Shown here: positions 26,211 through 35,838 of the stretch, one piece after another | Layout: every line of letters begins with the position of its first letter | Position numbering within the stretch: position 1 is the stretch's first letter | Source: an uncultured Alistipes sp. | GTDB taxonomy: Bacteria; Bacteroidota; Bacteroidia; Bacteroidales; UBA932 | Assembly: GCA_902388455.1 (NCBI GenBank) | Contig: CABMPD010000008.1 | Location: 46,236 to 110,235, forward strand | Direction of reading: 5' to 3' | Length of the DNA: 64,000 nt | Program-made: the position numbers and the translations under genes | The notes under the pieces: model-generated | What the model was told of the DNA's origin: nothing | What the model saw: only the letters and a program-made list of their open reading frames with translations | The model's database searches: none

Positions 26211-27674
26211 ATGGACATAAAGACACTGGATGACATAAACAAATTGATAGTCTCGGATGCAGAAACAGATTCGGTTGAGTATAAGGAAACTACCGGTCAG
26301 CTGGAACGAGGAATGGAAACACTGTGCGCCTTTCTGAATAAGGATGGCGGGACAGTACTGTTCGGCATCAATGACAAGAAAAAAGTCATCGGTCAGGAAG
26401 TGGCGGACACGACAAAACGAAACATCGCCGATGCCATAAACCGCTTGGAACCGGCTGCCGCTGTACAGATAACCTACATACCTATTCCCAACAGCAAAAA
26501 GAAAGTCATCGTACTGCACGTGGAAGACTCAAGACGAAACCGACCGTTCTCCTACAAGGGGCGTCCCTACATGCGGGTGGAAAGCGTAACGTCCACTATG
26601 CCGCAAAGCAAATACAATGAATTTCTTCTTAAGCGGGAAGAAACCAGGCATGGTTGGGAAACATACCCTAATCCGGAATTGAAACTTTCTGACCTGGACG
26701 AGGAGGAAATCCGGAAGACAGTGCGCCTGGGCATAGAAAGCGGGCGTTTGCCCGAAACAACCGGCAATGAGATTCCTGGAATACTCGAAAAGCTGAATAT
26801 TCTTGAAAATGGGATTCTTAACAATGCTGCGGCAATATTGTTCGCGAAAAGGAAACTCGCACAATATCCTCAAAATCTGCTGCGGCTTGCCCGCTTCAAG
26901 GGCACAGACAAAACCGTATTCACTGACAACCAGCGTGTACATGGGAACTTATTCCAACTGCTCGATGCGGCTATGGCGTTTATATTCAAGCATCTTTCAA
27001 TGTCCGGTACCACAGAGACCCTGGAAAGGGAAGAACATTTGGAGATTCCATACAAAGCAATAAGGGAGGCGGTAATAAACAGTCTATGTCACAGGAGTTA
27101 CCGGGATGCTGGAGGATCTGTGGCCATTGCTGTATATGACGATCGGCTGGAGATTGAGAATCCAGGTTCATTCCCTTCCGGATGGGATATGGCAAGGATT
27201 AGATCTGAGCATGGCTCAAAACCCCGAAATCCTTTGATAGCAGACACGCTGTATATCCGGAAAGTGCTGGAAAGCTGGGGGCGAGGAATAAATCTTATCA
27301 TCGATGAATGTCAAAAAGCCGGTTTGCCGGAACCTGAATACAGGATAACTGCAGACGAGGTAAAATTGATATTCCGATACAAACCCGCAGGACAACCTGC
27401 AGGACAACCCGCAGGACAACCTGCAGGACAACCTACAGGACAACCTACAAAACAAGTTGCATCCCTGATAAAATGTCTGGACGGGCAAACGCTGTCCGTT
27501 AGGGAAATCATGGAGTTCCTGGCCTTAAAAGGGCGGGACAATTTCCTGAAGTCTTATCTATACCCGGCCTTGCAGGACAACCTCATAACTCAGACACACC
27601 CTGAGCAGGCAAATCATCCTGACCAGAAATACCGCCTTACAGACAAGGGCATGGATTTGTTAAATAAACAATGA
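26211..27674 (+). CDS. AlbA_2 / RecG-like ATP-binding transcriptional regulator with GQPA repeat hinge
   Basis: A 487-residue putative DNA-binding regulator. Residues ~8-130 are an AlbA_2 (Schlafen-related) domain (DSVEYKETTGQLERGMETLCAFLNKDGG is split over 16-43; HVEDSRRNRPFSYKGRPYMRV). Residues ~270-370 form the C-terminal HATPase-like domain of RecG-related regulators (AIREAVINSLCHRSYRD, DDRLEIENPGSFP, WGRGINLIIDEC). A six-unit P-A/T-G/K-Q repeat (392-415) forms a flexible hinge before a winged-helix-like end. It is visibly more AT-rich than its neighbours, follows an odd non-coding stretch and overlaps menA by 4 nt, so acquisition by transfer is plausible. Confidence 0.85.
   Translation: MDIKTLDDINKLIVSDAETDSVEYKETTGQLERGMETLCAFLNKDGGTVLFGINDKKKVIGQEVADTTKRNIADAINRLEPAAAVQITYIPIPNSKKKVIVLHVEDSRRNRPFSYKGRPYMRVESVTSTMPQSKYNEFLLKREETRHGWETYPNPELKLSDLDEEEIRKTVRLGIESGRLPETTGNEIPGILEKLNILENGILNNAAAILFAKRKLAQYPQNLLRLARFKGTDKTVFTDNQRVHGNLFQLLDAAMAFIFKHLSMSGTTETLEREEHLEIPYKAIREAVINSLCHRSYRDAGGSVAIAVYDDRLEIENPGSFPSGWDMARIRSEHGSKPRNPLIADTLYIRKVLESWGRGINLIIDECQKAGLPEPEYRITADEVKLIFRYKPAGQPAGQPAGQPAGQPTGQPTKQVASLIKCLDGQTLSVREIMEFLALKGRDNFLKSYLYPALQDNLITQTHPEQANHPDQKYRLTDKGMDLLNKQ
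27384..27455 (+). repeat. Six-copy 12-bp tandem repeat inside the AlbA_2 gene
   Basis: The unit CCNGCAGGACAA is repeated six times in frame (27384-27455), the last two copies changing GCA to ACA and the final one GGA to AAA. Copy-number changes would alter hinge length by four residues each without breaking the frame. Confidence 0.95.
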
Positions 27675-28582
27675 GAAATATGGTGAGACTAAATTCGATG
27701 AAGGCATGGGCGCTCGCGGCCAGACCGAAGACACTGGCGGGGGCTGCCACGCCCGTGATTATGGGAGGAGGCTGCGCATGGATGTGGATGGAGGGCAGCG
27801 GGATGTCGCCGGCAGAGGCGTTTGACTGGGCGACGTTCGTGCTGTGCATGCTCTTCGCGTGGATCATGCAGGTGGACGCCAACTTCGTCAACGACTATTT
27901 CGATTTCCGCAAGGGCGGGGATACGGAGCGGCGGCTCGGGCCGAAACGGGCCTGCGCACAGGGATGGATTACCCCCGGAGCCATGAAGACCGGTATTCTG
28001 GTCACGACGGTCCTCGCCTGTGCGGCCGGACTGCCCCTGATATGGACCGGCGGTCCGTGGATGATAGCTGTGGGAGCCGCCTGCGTGCTGTTCTGTTTCC
28101 TGTATACCACGAAATTCTCGAGGCTGGGGCTGGGCGATGTGCTGGTGCTGGTCTTCTTCGGGATTGTCCCCGTGGGATTCACATTTTACCTGCAGACAGG
28201 GACCTGGGACCTGCAGACCACCCTTGCCGGACTCGCCTGTGGCCTGGCCGTGGACTGCCTGCTGATGGTCAACAACTACCGCGACCGTGCAGAAGACGCC
28301 GCTCAGGGGAAGAAGACCATCGTCGTGCGCCTCGGAGGCAGCACCGCCATTATCCTGTACTACCTGCTGGGACTTTGCGCCACGATGCTGGCCGCAGCCG
28401 CCATTGTCCTGAGCAAGCCCGGATGGTGCGCCGCTCCCCTGCTGCTGTACGCCGCCCTGCATCTGGGCACATCGCACCGTATCGCCAACACCGATGGAGC
28501 GGCGCTAAACCCCTTCCTGGGCAAGACGTCCCGCAATTTTTTCCTCATGGCGCTGCTGTTCGCCGCGGGATGCGCTCTCTGA
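27671..28582 (+). CDS. menA: 1,4-dihydroxy-2-naphthoate polyprenyltransferase
   Basis: Attaches the isoprenoid tail to dihydroxynaphthoate in menaquinone synthesis. The ~300-residue membrane enzyme has about eight hydrophobic helices. It carries both aspartate motifs: NDYFDFRKGGD (~77-87) for the prenyl diphosphate and NNYRDRAEDAAQGKKT (~200-215). The first ATG (27671) overlaps the preceding stop as ATGA. The family usually begins at a MKAW...ARPKTL phrase, so ATG 27698 is an equally good start. No other men genes are in the window. Confidence 0.9.
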   Translation: MRNMVRLNSMKAWALAARPKTLAGAATPVIMGGGCAWMWMEGSGMSPAEAFDWATFVLCMLFAWIMQVDANFVNDYFDFRKGGDTERRLGPKRACAQGWITPGAMKTGILVTTVLACAAGLPLIWTGGPWMIAVGAACVLFCFLYTTKFSRLGLGDVLVLVFFGIVPVGFTFYLQTGTWDLQTTLAGLACGLAVDCLLMVNNYRDRAEDAAQGKKTIVVRLGGSTAIILYYLLGLCATMLAAAAIVLSKPGWCAAPLLLYAALHLGTSHRIANTDGAALNPFLGKTSRNFFLMALLFAAGCAL

Positions 28583-28616
28583 AATGGGGTAATTATTTCT
28601 GCATTAAGGTACAATT

Positions 28617-28649
28617 TTTGCAATAGTCTGTCAATTTGGTCTATATTTG
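28617..28649 (+). promoter_or_regulatory. Promoter of the RND efflux operon
   Basis: TTTG 28617-28620, a 21-nt spacer and TATATTTG 28642-28649 match the Bacteroides consensus exactly; the operon ATG is at 28676. No repressor gene is adjacent. Confidence 0.8.
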
Positions 28650-28675
28650 CACCGCTATAGCTATATTGCAGTATT

Positions 28676-30064
28676 ATGCAGATTAACATCCCTACAGAGA
28701 AATTTACCAGGACAGGCCGGAGAGTGGCCGTCAGAATCAGGAAAATACGGCGATTGCCGAAATGGATATGGTATGTCGTCCTCGGAGTGCTCGTGGCCGG
28801 CATCACCGTATGGATTATACTTTCGTGGCCGGAGCCGCCCAAGCCGGAGTATCCGATAGTCGAGGCGCAGCCCGTGGTCATCGACGACGTGGAAATCTAC
28901 GGTGAGTACGCCGGAAAAATCAGTGCCCAGCAGTTCGTGGAGGTACGTGCAAGGGTCGAGGGATACCTCGAGGAGATACTGTTCGAGGAAGGGTCCTACG
29001 TCAGAAAGAATCAGACCCTGTTCATCATCGACCCAAAGCCTTACCGTGCGGACATGGAGAGGGCCAAGGCCCAGCTCAACAAGAACAAGGCCCTGGAGCT
29101 CAAGGCCGAGAGAGACCTGGAGCGTATCCGTCCCCTCTTTGAGCAGAACGCAGCCAGCCGTCTGGACCTGGACAATGCCATTGCCGCCTACGAGAGCGCC
29201 AAAGCCGAGGTGGTAATGAGCGAGGCGGACCTGACCCAGGCAGAGATCGCCCTCGGATACACCACAGTCCAGTCTCCCATCTCAGGTTTCATCAGTGAGA
29301 GCAACGTGGACCTCGGAACCCTCGTCGGCCCAGGCGGAAAGTCCCTGCTCACCACTATCGTCAAGAGCGACACCGTCCAGGTGGATTTCAGCATGACGTC
29401 GCTCGACTACCTCAAGAGCCGCGAGAGGAACGTCAACCTCGGACAGCAGGACACCGCCCGCAAGTGGAACCCCTACGTGACCATCACCCTGGCCGACAAC
29501 TCGGAATACCCGATGAAGGGTTTCGTGGACTTCGCTGACCCTCAGGTGGACCCCAACACCGGAACATTTTCCGTCAGGGCCGAGATGGCCAATCCAGACA
29601 GGGCCCTCCTCCCGGGACAGATCACCAAGGTGCGCCTGCTCCTCGACGTGCGTGAGGACGCCATAGTCGTGCCCACCAAGGCCCTGGTCATCGAGAAGGG
29701 CGGAGCCTACGTCTACGCCTGCCGCCCGGACAGCGTGGTGGAGAAAAGATTCATCGAGCTCGGACCGGAGATAGGCAATAACGTAGTGGTGGAGCGCGGA
29801 CTGGGACCGGACGAGATGATTATCGTCGAAGGCTTCCACAAACTGAGTCATGGAGTAAAGGTGGCCCCCGTCATCGTGGAGCCCGAGAAGCCGCAGATAG
29901 ATCCGGAGGCCGAAGGCCGTTTCTCCTTCGGCTCTGACAGCACCGACTCGTCAGCCGCCGACACCACTACAGCCGCCAGGACATCCGGTCCGGTATCCGC
30001 AGAACCCTCTACAGACAGCATAACAGGCACAAAGACAGAGAATACTACCGCCAATGAAAAGTGA
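28676..30064 (+). CDS. RND efflux periplasmic adaptor subunit
   Basis: A 462-residue membrane fusion protein linking the RND pump to the outer-membrane channel. It has a short basic N-terminus and one membrane anchor (residues ~32-53) rather than a lipobox. The split lipoyl domain (VEVRARVEGYLEEILFEEGSYVRKNQTLF near 85-115; TVQSPISGFISES) surrounds an alpha-hairpin (~120-185). Beta-barrel and membrane-proximal domains (LPGQITKVRLLL) follow. Residues ~400-462 are a Ser/Thr/Ala-rich low-complexity tail, longer than usual. It is the first gene of a three-gene operon and overlaps the pump gene by 11 nt. Confidence 0.93.
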   Translation: MQINIPTEKFTRTGRRVAVRIRKIRRLPKWIWYVVLGVLVAGITVWIILSWPEPPKPEYPIVEAQPVVIDDVEIYGEYAGKISAQQFVEVRARVEGYLEEILFEEGSYVRKNQTLFIIDPKPYRADMERAKAQLNKNKALELKAERDLERIRPLFEQNAASRLDLDNAIAAYESAKAEVVMSEADLTQAEIALGYTTVQSPISGFISESNVDLGTLVGPGGKSLLTTIVKSDTVQVDFSMTSLDYLKSRERNVNLGQQDTARKWNPYVTITLADNSEYPMKGFVDFADPQVDPNTGTFSVRAEMANPDRALLPGQITKVRLLLDVREDAIVVPTKALVIEKGGAYVYACRPDSVVEKRFIELGPEIGNNVVVERGLGPDEMIIVEGFHKLSHGVKVAPVIVEPEKPQIDPEAEGRFSFGSDSTDSSAADTTTAARTSGPVSAEPSTDSITGTKTENTTANEK

Positions 30065-33000
30065 TTTCTTCATAGACCGGCCGATATTCTCCACGGTCAT
30101 ATCCATCGTCATCGTACTGGTAGGCATGATAGGCCTGTTCCTGCTGCCTATCGACCAGTACCCCAACATCGTACCTCCGGTAGTGCAGGTATCGGCCTCC
30201 TACCCGGGAGCTGACGCGGAGACCGTATCCCAGGCGGTGGCCACCCCTATAGAGCAGGAGCTCAACGGAACTCCCGGAATGCTTTATATGGAGTCGCAGA
30301 GCACCAACTCCGGCTACTTCACCGTAACCATCACCTTCGATATCGACACCGACCCCGACCTTGCCGCCGTCGAGATTCAGAACAGGGTCAAGCAGGCCGA
30401 GGCCCGTCTCCCGGCAGAGGTCATACAGAACGGTATATCCGTGGACAAGCAGGCATCCAACAAGCTGATGACCATCACCCTGCTGTCCAACGACCCCAAG
30501 TTCGACGAGGTGTACCTAAGCAACTACGCCACCCTCAACGTACTCGACATGCTCCGCCGTATTCCCGGAGTGGGCCGCGTATCCAACGTCGGCAGCCGCT
30601 ACTACGGCATGCAGATCTGGGTACAGCCCGAGCGTCTGGCCAGCCTCGGCCTGACAGTCCAGGACATCCAGAGCGCACTCAGGGAACAGAACCGCGAGTC
30701 AGCTGCCGGAGTGCTCGGCCAGCAGCCTATGAACGGGGTGGACGTGACCGTGCCTATCGTGGCCCAGGGCCGTCTGTCGACTGTCAGCGAGTTCGAGGAC
30801 ATCGTCCTCAGGGCCAATCCTGACGGTTCCATCATCCGTCTGCGCGACGTGGCCCGCGTCTCCCTCGAGGCCCAGTCCTACAACACCGAGAGCGGTATCA
30901 ACGGAGGCAATGCCGCCGTGATGGACATCCGCATGCTTCCCGGCATGAACGCCATGGAAGTATCCGAGTCCGTAAAGGATGCCATGGACGAGATCAGCCG
31001 CAACTTCCCGGAAGGTATCTCCTACATGATACCTTTCGACATGACTGAGTACATCTCGCAGTCGATTCACGAGGTTTACAAGACTCTGTTCGAAGCCCTG
31101 TTCCTCGTAATCCTAGTGGTATTCCTCTCCCTGCAGAGCTGGAGGGCCACCCTCATCCCGGCCATAGCGGTGCCCATCTCCCTTATCGGTACATTCGGAG
31201 TGATGCTCATCTTCGGCTTCTCCCTCAACACCCTGACCCTCCTCGGTCTGGTCCTGGCGATCGGTACCGTCGTGGACGACGCGATAGTCGTGGTGGAGAA
31301 CGTGGACCGCATCATGAACGAGGAGAAACTCTCGGCATACGAAGCCACCAAGAAAGCCATGAACGGCCTGGGCAGCGCCCTGATAGCCATGTCGCTGGTA
31401 CTCTGCGCCGTGTTCATACCCGTGAGCTTCCTTTCCGGCATCACCGGAGCCCTCTACCGCCAGTTCACCATCACCATAGCCGTTTCCGTAATCATCTCCA
31501 CCATTGTGGCCCTGACGATGAGCCCCGTGATGTGCGCCCAGTTCCTCAAACCGAAAAAAGAAGGCGAAGAAGAGCGCAAGAACTTCATATTCCGGGCCAT
31601 CAACCGCTGGCTCGCCAAGGGACAGACGGTATATGCCCGCATCATACGCAACTTCCTGAGCCACTCGAAACGCTCATTCGCCGCATTCGGCATAGGCATA
31701 GTAAGTATCTGGGCCATGGCCCAGCTCGTACCCCAGAGCTTCCTGCCCCAGGAGGACCAGGGATATTTCACCGTAGAGTTCGAGCTGCCTGAGGGAGCCA
31801 CCCTCGAGAGGACCCGCGAGGTGACGGACCGCGCCATGGCATGGCTGCTGGAACAGCCGGACGTGCGCTACGTCCTCAATGTCACCGGTTCCAGCCCCAG
31901 GGTCGGAACCAACCAGGCCCGCAGCCAGATGACCGTCATCATGAAGCCCTGGGAAGAGAGGGAGGATCCGGACCTGCCTGCCTTCATGGCCCGCGTCACC
32001 GATGAATTCTCCCAGTACCCCGAGAGCAAGGTCTACCTCAGCACCCCTCCTGTCATTCCCGGACTGGGTACCTCGGGAGGTTTCGAGATGGCCCTCGAGG
32101 CCCGCGGCGACCTGACCTACGAGGAGCTGCAGAGAGCCTCGGACACTCTGGTCTACTACGCCTCACAGCGCAAGGAGCTGGCCCGCGTAAGCAGTTCGAT
32201 GCAGGGAGACATCCCGAAACTGTACTACGATGTGGACCGCGACCGCGCCAAGCTCCTCGGAGTCTCCGTCTCGGACCTGTTCACCACGATGAAGGCCTTC
32301 ACCGGCTCCGTCTACGTCAACGACTTCAACCTCTTCAACCGCGTCTACCGCGTCTACATCCAGGCCGAGGAGCCCTACCGCCAGTGGCGTGACGACATGA
32401 ACATGTACTTCGTCCGCGGCAACGGCGGAGCCATGATACCCGTAACCTCGATAGGCACCACCGAATACACGACCGGCCCCGGTACCATCAAGCGCTTCAA
32501 CATGTACTACGCCGCCACCATCACCGGTGAAGCCGCCCACGGCTACAGTTCCGGCCAGGCGATGGACATCATGGAGGAGATAGTGCGCGAAAAACTGCCT
32601 GCCAATGTGGGTATCGAATGGAGCGGACTGTCCTATCAGGAGAAACAGCAGAGCGGTCAGACCGGACTCGTCCTGGCCCTGGCCTTCCTCTTCGTATTCC
32701 TGTTCCTGGCCGCCCAGTACGAGAGCTGGTCAGTGCCCATAGCCGTCATCCTCTCCCTCCCCGTGGCCTGCATCGGAGCCTTCCTGTCGATTCTGGTCCT
32801 GGGCATGGAAAACAATGTCTACTTCCAGATCGGACTCGTAATGCTCATAGGCGTGGCCGCCAAGAATGCGATTCTCATCGTGGAGTTCGCCAAGGAAGAG
32901 GTGGAAAAGGGCAAGGACATAGTGGAGGCCGCCATTGCAGCATCGGAGCTGCGTTTCAGGCCCATCGTCATGACCTCCCTGACCTTCATCCTCGGTATGC

Positions 33001-33182
33001 TGCCCCTCGTGCTTGCCACCGGACCCGGCTCGGCCAGCCGTCAGGGTATCGGCGTCGGAGTATTCTTCGGCATGATAGCGGCCATCACCTTCGGAATAGT
33101 ATTCGTACCTTTCTTCTTCGTCTGGATATACAGGCTCAAGGAGAGATTTGCCAACAGGAAAAAGAAGAGACTGAAAGCATGA
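30054..33182 (+). CDS. RND multidrug efflux pump, HAE1 family inner-membrane subunit
   Basis: A 1042-residue AcrB-type proton-driven exporter. The N-terminus FFIDRPIFSTVISIVIVLVG and the 12-helix/two-porter-loop layout are typical. TM4 has LGLVLAIGTVVDDAIVVVENV with the paired aspartates of the proton relay, and the TM10-11 region has MLIGVAAKNAILIVEFA. SYPGADAETVSQAV lies in the first porter domain. Substrates are likely hydrophobic drugs or bile acids but cannot be read from sequence. It overlaps the adaptor gene by 11 nt and the channel gene by 4 nt. Confidence 0.96.
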   Translation: MKSDFFIDRPIFSTVISIVIVLVGMIGLFLLPIDQYPNIVPPVVQVSASYPGADAETVSQAVATPIEQELNGTPGMLYMESQSTNSGYFTVTITFDIDTDPDLAAVEIQNRVKQAEARLPAEVIQNGISVDKQASNKLMTITLLSNDPKFDEVYLSNYATLNVLDMLRRIPGVGRVSNVGSRYYGMQIWVQPERLASLGLTVQDIQSALREQNRESAAGVLGQQPMNGVDVTVPIVAQGRLSTVSEFEDIVLRANPDGSIIRLRDVARVSLEAQSYNTESGINGGNAAVMDIRMLPGMNAMEVSESVKDAMDEISRNFPEGISYMIPFDMTEYISQSIHEVYKTLFEALFLVILVVFLSLQSWRATLIPAIAVPISLIGTFGVMLIFGFSLNTLTLLGLVLAIGTVVDDAIVVVENVDRIMNEEKLSAYEATKKAMNGLGSALIAMSLVLCAVFIPVSFLSGITGALYRQFTITIAVSVIISTIVALTMSPVMCAQFLKPKKEGEEERKNFIFRAINRWLAKGQTVYARIIRNFLSHSKRSFAAFGIGIVSIWAMAQLVPQSFLPQEDQGYFTVEFELPEGATLERTREVTDRAMAWLLEQPDVRYVLNVTGSSPRVGTNQARSQMTVIMKPWEEREDPDLPAFMARVTDEFSQYPESKVYLSTPPVIPGLGTSGGFEMALEARGDLTYEELQRASDTLVYYASQRKELARVSSSMQGDIPKLYYDVDRDRAKLLGVSVSDLFTTMKAFTGSVYVNDFNLFNRVYRVYIQAEEPYRQWRDDMNMYFVRGNGGAMIPVTSIGTTEYTTGPGTIKRFNMYYAATITGEAAHGYSSGQAMDIMEEIVREKLPANVGIEWSGLSYQEKQQSGQTGLVLALAFLFVFLFLAAQYESWSVPIAVILSLPVACIGAFLSILVLGMENNVYFQIGLVMLIGVAAKNAILIVEFAKEEVEKGKDIVEAAIAASELRFRPIVMTSLTFILGMLPLVLATGPGSASRQGIGVGVFFGMIAAITFGIVFVPFFFVWIYRLKERFANRKKKRLKA

Positions 33183-34582
33183 GACAAAGTTTAGTAAAAA
33201 TATCAGCCGCAGCAGCAGTATGCAGTGCGCTCATCCTCCTGCAGGGATGCGGGGCCGCAGTGAAAAAATGCATCGACCCCCAGCTCGACATCCCGGAGAC
33301 CATCCTGCCGGGAGGCTACGCCGACTCGCTCTGCCTGGCCGACCTCGAGTGGTCTGAGATATTCTCCGACCCCCTGCTCAAGGACCTCATAGAGAAGACT
33401 CTGGAAAACAACAGGGACATGCTTACGGCAGCCGCCAGGGTCCGCGAGCTCGAGCGTCTCCACAGGGTAGTCCGCGCCGACCAGTTCCCGTCCTTCAATG
33501 CCAGAGGCTATCTGGACCAGGAGAACTATCAGTACACAGATGCGGCCCCCGTCAAGGACAATGAGTTCGGTCTGAAGGCCGGAGTCTCCTGGGAGGTGGA
33601 TTTCTTCGGCCGCCTGCGCTGGGCCAACCGCGGGGCAATCGCCCAATACCTCGGCTCCATCGAGTCGCAGAGAGCCATGCAGATGACCCTCGTAGCCGCA
33701 GTGGCCACCGCATACTTCGAACTGGCCGCCCTGGACAACGAACTGGACATCGTCCTCCGCACCCGCGACACCTGGAGAGAGAACGTCAAACAGGCCCGTC
33801 TCCGTTTTGAAGGCGGACTAACCACCGAGATACCTTACCAGCAGGCACAGGTAGAGTATGCCAGCACCGCAGCTCTCGTACCTGACCTTCAGAGAGACAT
33901 CGCCATAAAGGAACACGAAATAGCCCTCCTTGCCGGAGAGTTCCCTTCATCCGTAGAGCGCTCCAGGCTCAACACCCACGACCGTTTCCCCGACCTGATG
34001 CACGTAGGAGTACCTTCCGAACTGCTCCAGCGCCGTCCCGACCTGCTGGCCGCCGGACAGGCCCTCAAGGCCGCCATGGCCGATGTGGGAGTAGCCTGGG
34101 CCAACCGTTTTCCCAGGCTGGAGATATCCTTTACAGCAGGAGTGGAGAACAACACCTTCACCCACTTCTTCACAGGGCCCTACTGGTATCCTGTCCTGAA
34201 CCTGACTTCGCCCCTTTTCGCTTTCGGCAAGAACAAGGCCCGCTACCAGGCCTCCATAGAAGCCTACAACCAGGAGAGATACCAGTACGAGCAGAAAGTC
34301 CTCGAAGTCTTCAAGGAGGTCAATGATGCAGTCGCCTCCTACAACTCCGCACGCGAGAAAGTATCCCTTCTGGGCAATCTGCAGGACGCCTCCCGCAAAT
34401 ACGTGGAGCTCGCCCTCTTCCAGTACCAGAACGGCTACATCAGCTACATGGACGTCCTCGATGCCCAGCGCAGCTACTTCAACGCCGAGATCGACTACTC
34501 CAACTCCGTCCGTGACGAATTCCTCGCCATCATCGGCCTCTACAAGGCCCTCGGCGGCGGGTGGTCCGACGACGCGGAATAA
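33179..34582 (+). CDS. Outer-membrane efflux channel, NodT/OprM family lipoprotein
   Basis: A 467-residue TolC-like channel completing the tripartite pump. The N-terminus is a lipoprotein signal with lipobox LLQGC (Cys ~24). Two outer-membrane-efflux repeats follow (about 60-250 and 265-460). Typical phrases are WSEIFSDPLLKDLI, VSWEVDFFGRLRWAN, LLQRRPDLLAAGQAL and YQNGYISYMDVLDAQRSYF. The open frame extends far upstream, but ATG 33179, overlapping the pump stop as ATGA, is the coupled start that gives a proper signal peptide. Confidence 0.94.
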   Translation: MRQSLVKISAAAAVCSALILLQGCGAAVKKCIDPQLDIPETILPGGYADSLCLADLEWSEIFSDPLLKDLIEKTLENNRDMLTAAARVRELERLHRVVRADQFPSFNARGYLDQENYQYTDAAPVKDNEFGLKAGVSWEVDFFGRLRWANRGAIAQYLGSIESQRAMQMTLVAAVATAYFELAALDNELDIVLRTRDTWRENVKQARLRFEGGLTTEIPYQQAQVEYASTAALVPDLQRDIAIKEHEIALLAGEFPSSVERSRLNTHDRFPDLMHVGVPSELLQRRPDLLAAGQALKAAMADVGVAWANRFPRLEISFTAGVENNTFTHFFTGPYWYPVLNLTSPLFAFGKNKARYQASIEAYNQERYQYEQKVLEVFKEVNDAVASYNSAREKVSLLGNLQDASRKYVELALFQYQNGYISYMDVLDAQRSYFNAEIDYSNSVRDEFLAIIGLYKALGGGWSDDAE

Positions 34583-34590
34583 CAAAAAAT

Positions 34591-34630
34591 GTTGCAACGT
34601 TTTTTGTTGCAACAATTTTTGTTATATTTG
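34591..34630 (+). promoter_or_regulatory. Promoter with two GTTGCAAC palindromes before the AAA ATPase gene
   Basis: The 8-bp palindrome GTTGCAAC occurs twice, at 34591-34598 and 34606-34613 (15 bp centre to centre). TATATTTG at 34623-34630 fits the -7 consensus, and a TTTTG that is part of the second palindrome region lies 16 nt upstream of it. This is the layout of an operator overlapping a promoter. Confidence 0.6.
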
Positions 34631-34653
34631 CATGGAATTGTAATTTCACGCTT

Positions 34654-35787
34654 ATGGAGGCTCCTTTTATTTTTGGGAAAATCGCGACGGACGACAATTT
34701 TACTGACCGCGAACAGGAGACCGCGCATCTGGTCGCCAATTTCAAGTCGTTGATAAACACTATCCTGATATCGCCGAGACGATGGGGGAAGAGTTCGCTC
34801 GTCAACAGGGCTGCGGAACTTGCACTCAAAAGCGACAGCCGCCTGAAAATCTGCCTCGTAGACCTGTTCAACGTGAAAAGCGAGGAACATTTCTACCAGC
34901 TGCTGGCTGAGGATGTCATCAAAGCCACATCATCCCGATTGGAAGAAGCCGTGGGGAATACAAGAAAATTCATCTCGCAGCTTATCCCCAGAATCACTGT
35001 CGGCAATGAAATCTCCGGCGACATCTCACTGGGGTTCGACTGGGAAGAACTGAAACGGACTCCGGACGAGGTACTGGACCTGGCTGAAAATATCGCGGCC
35101 GCAAAGGACCTGAGAATAGTCGTCTGCATCGACGAGTTTCAGAATGTAGCCGAATTCGAGGACCCGCTGTACTTCCAGCGCAGGCTCCGTTCCCACTGGC
35201 AGCGGCATCAGAAAGTATCCTACTGCATCTACGGCAGCAAGCGCCACATGATGACGGACATCTTCACAAATCCACAGATGCCTTTCTACAAATTCGGAGA
35301 CCTGTTCTTCCTGGAAAAAATCAAGACCGAATACTTCGCCCCCTTCATCGCGGAGCGGTTCGCCGCCACCGGGAAATCCATAGACCATGAGGCCTGTCTG
35401 GAGATAATATCGCTCGCAGACAACCATCCCTACTATGTCCAACAGCTTGCCCAGATCTCCTGGCTGCGGGCAACTGACGGGCACTGCACCACCGGAATAG
35501 TCAGGCAGTCGCATGAAACCCTCGTCCAGCAGCTCAGTCTCCTTTTCGTCACCATAACCGAGGGACTTACCAATCAGCAGCTCGCCCTGCTCCACGCCAT
35601 GACTGCCGGAGAAACAGCATTTACCTCTGCTGAGGTCATGAAAAAATACCGCATATCCTCCTCCATGTCTGTTTCCCGCTCAAAGAAATCCCTCGTCGAG
35701 AAAGACATCCTCGACATCAACGCCGGAACCATCTCATTCCAGGACCCGATCTACGCCTGGTGGCTCCGGCACTGCTATTTCATTTAG
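34654..35787 (+). CDS. ATP-binding protein, archaeal-ATPase-like AAA family
   Basis: A 377-residue STAND/AAA-type ATPase. The P-loop is SPRRWGKSSLVNRAAEL (about residues 41-57), Walker B is IVVCIDEFQN (~150), and a sensor-like region YCIYGSKRHMM follows. The C-terminal ~90 residues look like a winged helix (ITEGLTNQQLALLHAMTAGE, KYRISSSMSVSRSKKSLVEKDIL). Proteins of this layout are common in Bacteroidota and archaea, and their role is unclear. I start at ATG 34654 (MEAPFIFGKI), the first after the promoter. It stands alone between the efflux operon and the SDR gene. Confidence 0.85.
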   Translation: MEAPFIFGKIATDDNFTDREQETAHLVANFKSLINTILISPRRWGKSSLVNRAAELALKSDSRLKICLVDLFNVKSEEHFYQLLAEDVIKATSSRLEEAVGNTRKFISQLIPRITVGNEISGDISLGFDWEELKRTPDEVLDLAENIAAAKDLRIVVCIDEFQNVAEFEDPLYFQRRLRSHWQRHQKVSYCIYGSKRHMMTDIFTNPQMPFYKFGDLFFLEKIKTEYFAPFIAERFAATGKSIDHEACLEIISLADNHPYYVQQLAQISWLRATDGHCTTGIVRQSHETLVQQLSLLFVTITEGLTNQQLALLHAMTAGETAFTSAEVMKKYRISSSMSVSRSKKSLVEKDILDINAGTISFQDPIYAWWLRHCYFI

Positions 35788-35808
35788 CACACTTTAGAGG
35801 ATTTTGCG

Positions 35809-35816
35809 TAACTTTG
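35809..35816 (+). promoter_or_regulatory. -7 element for the SDR gene
   Basis: TAACTTTG fits TAnnTTTG, 22 nt before the ATG at 35839. Confidence 0.5.
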
Positions 35817-35838
35817 TAAGTTGAAAACAAAAACAGAT

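Noticed and set aside
27384..27455. Possible CRISPR-like repeat array
   Set aside because: The 12-bp units are directly adjacent with no spacers and are in frame inside a gene.
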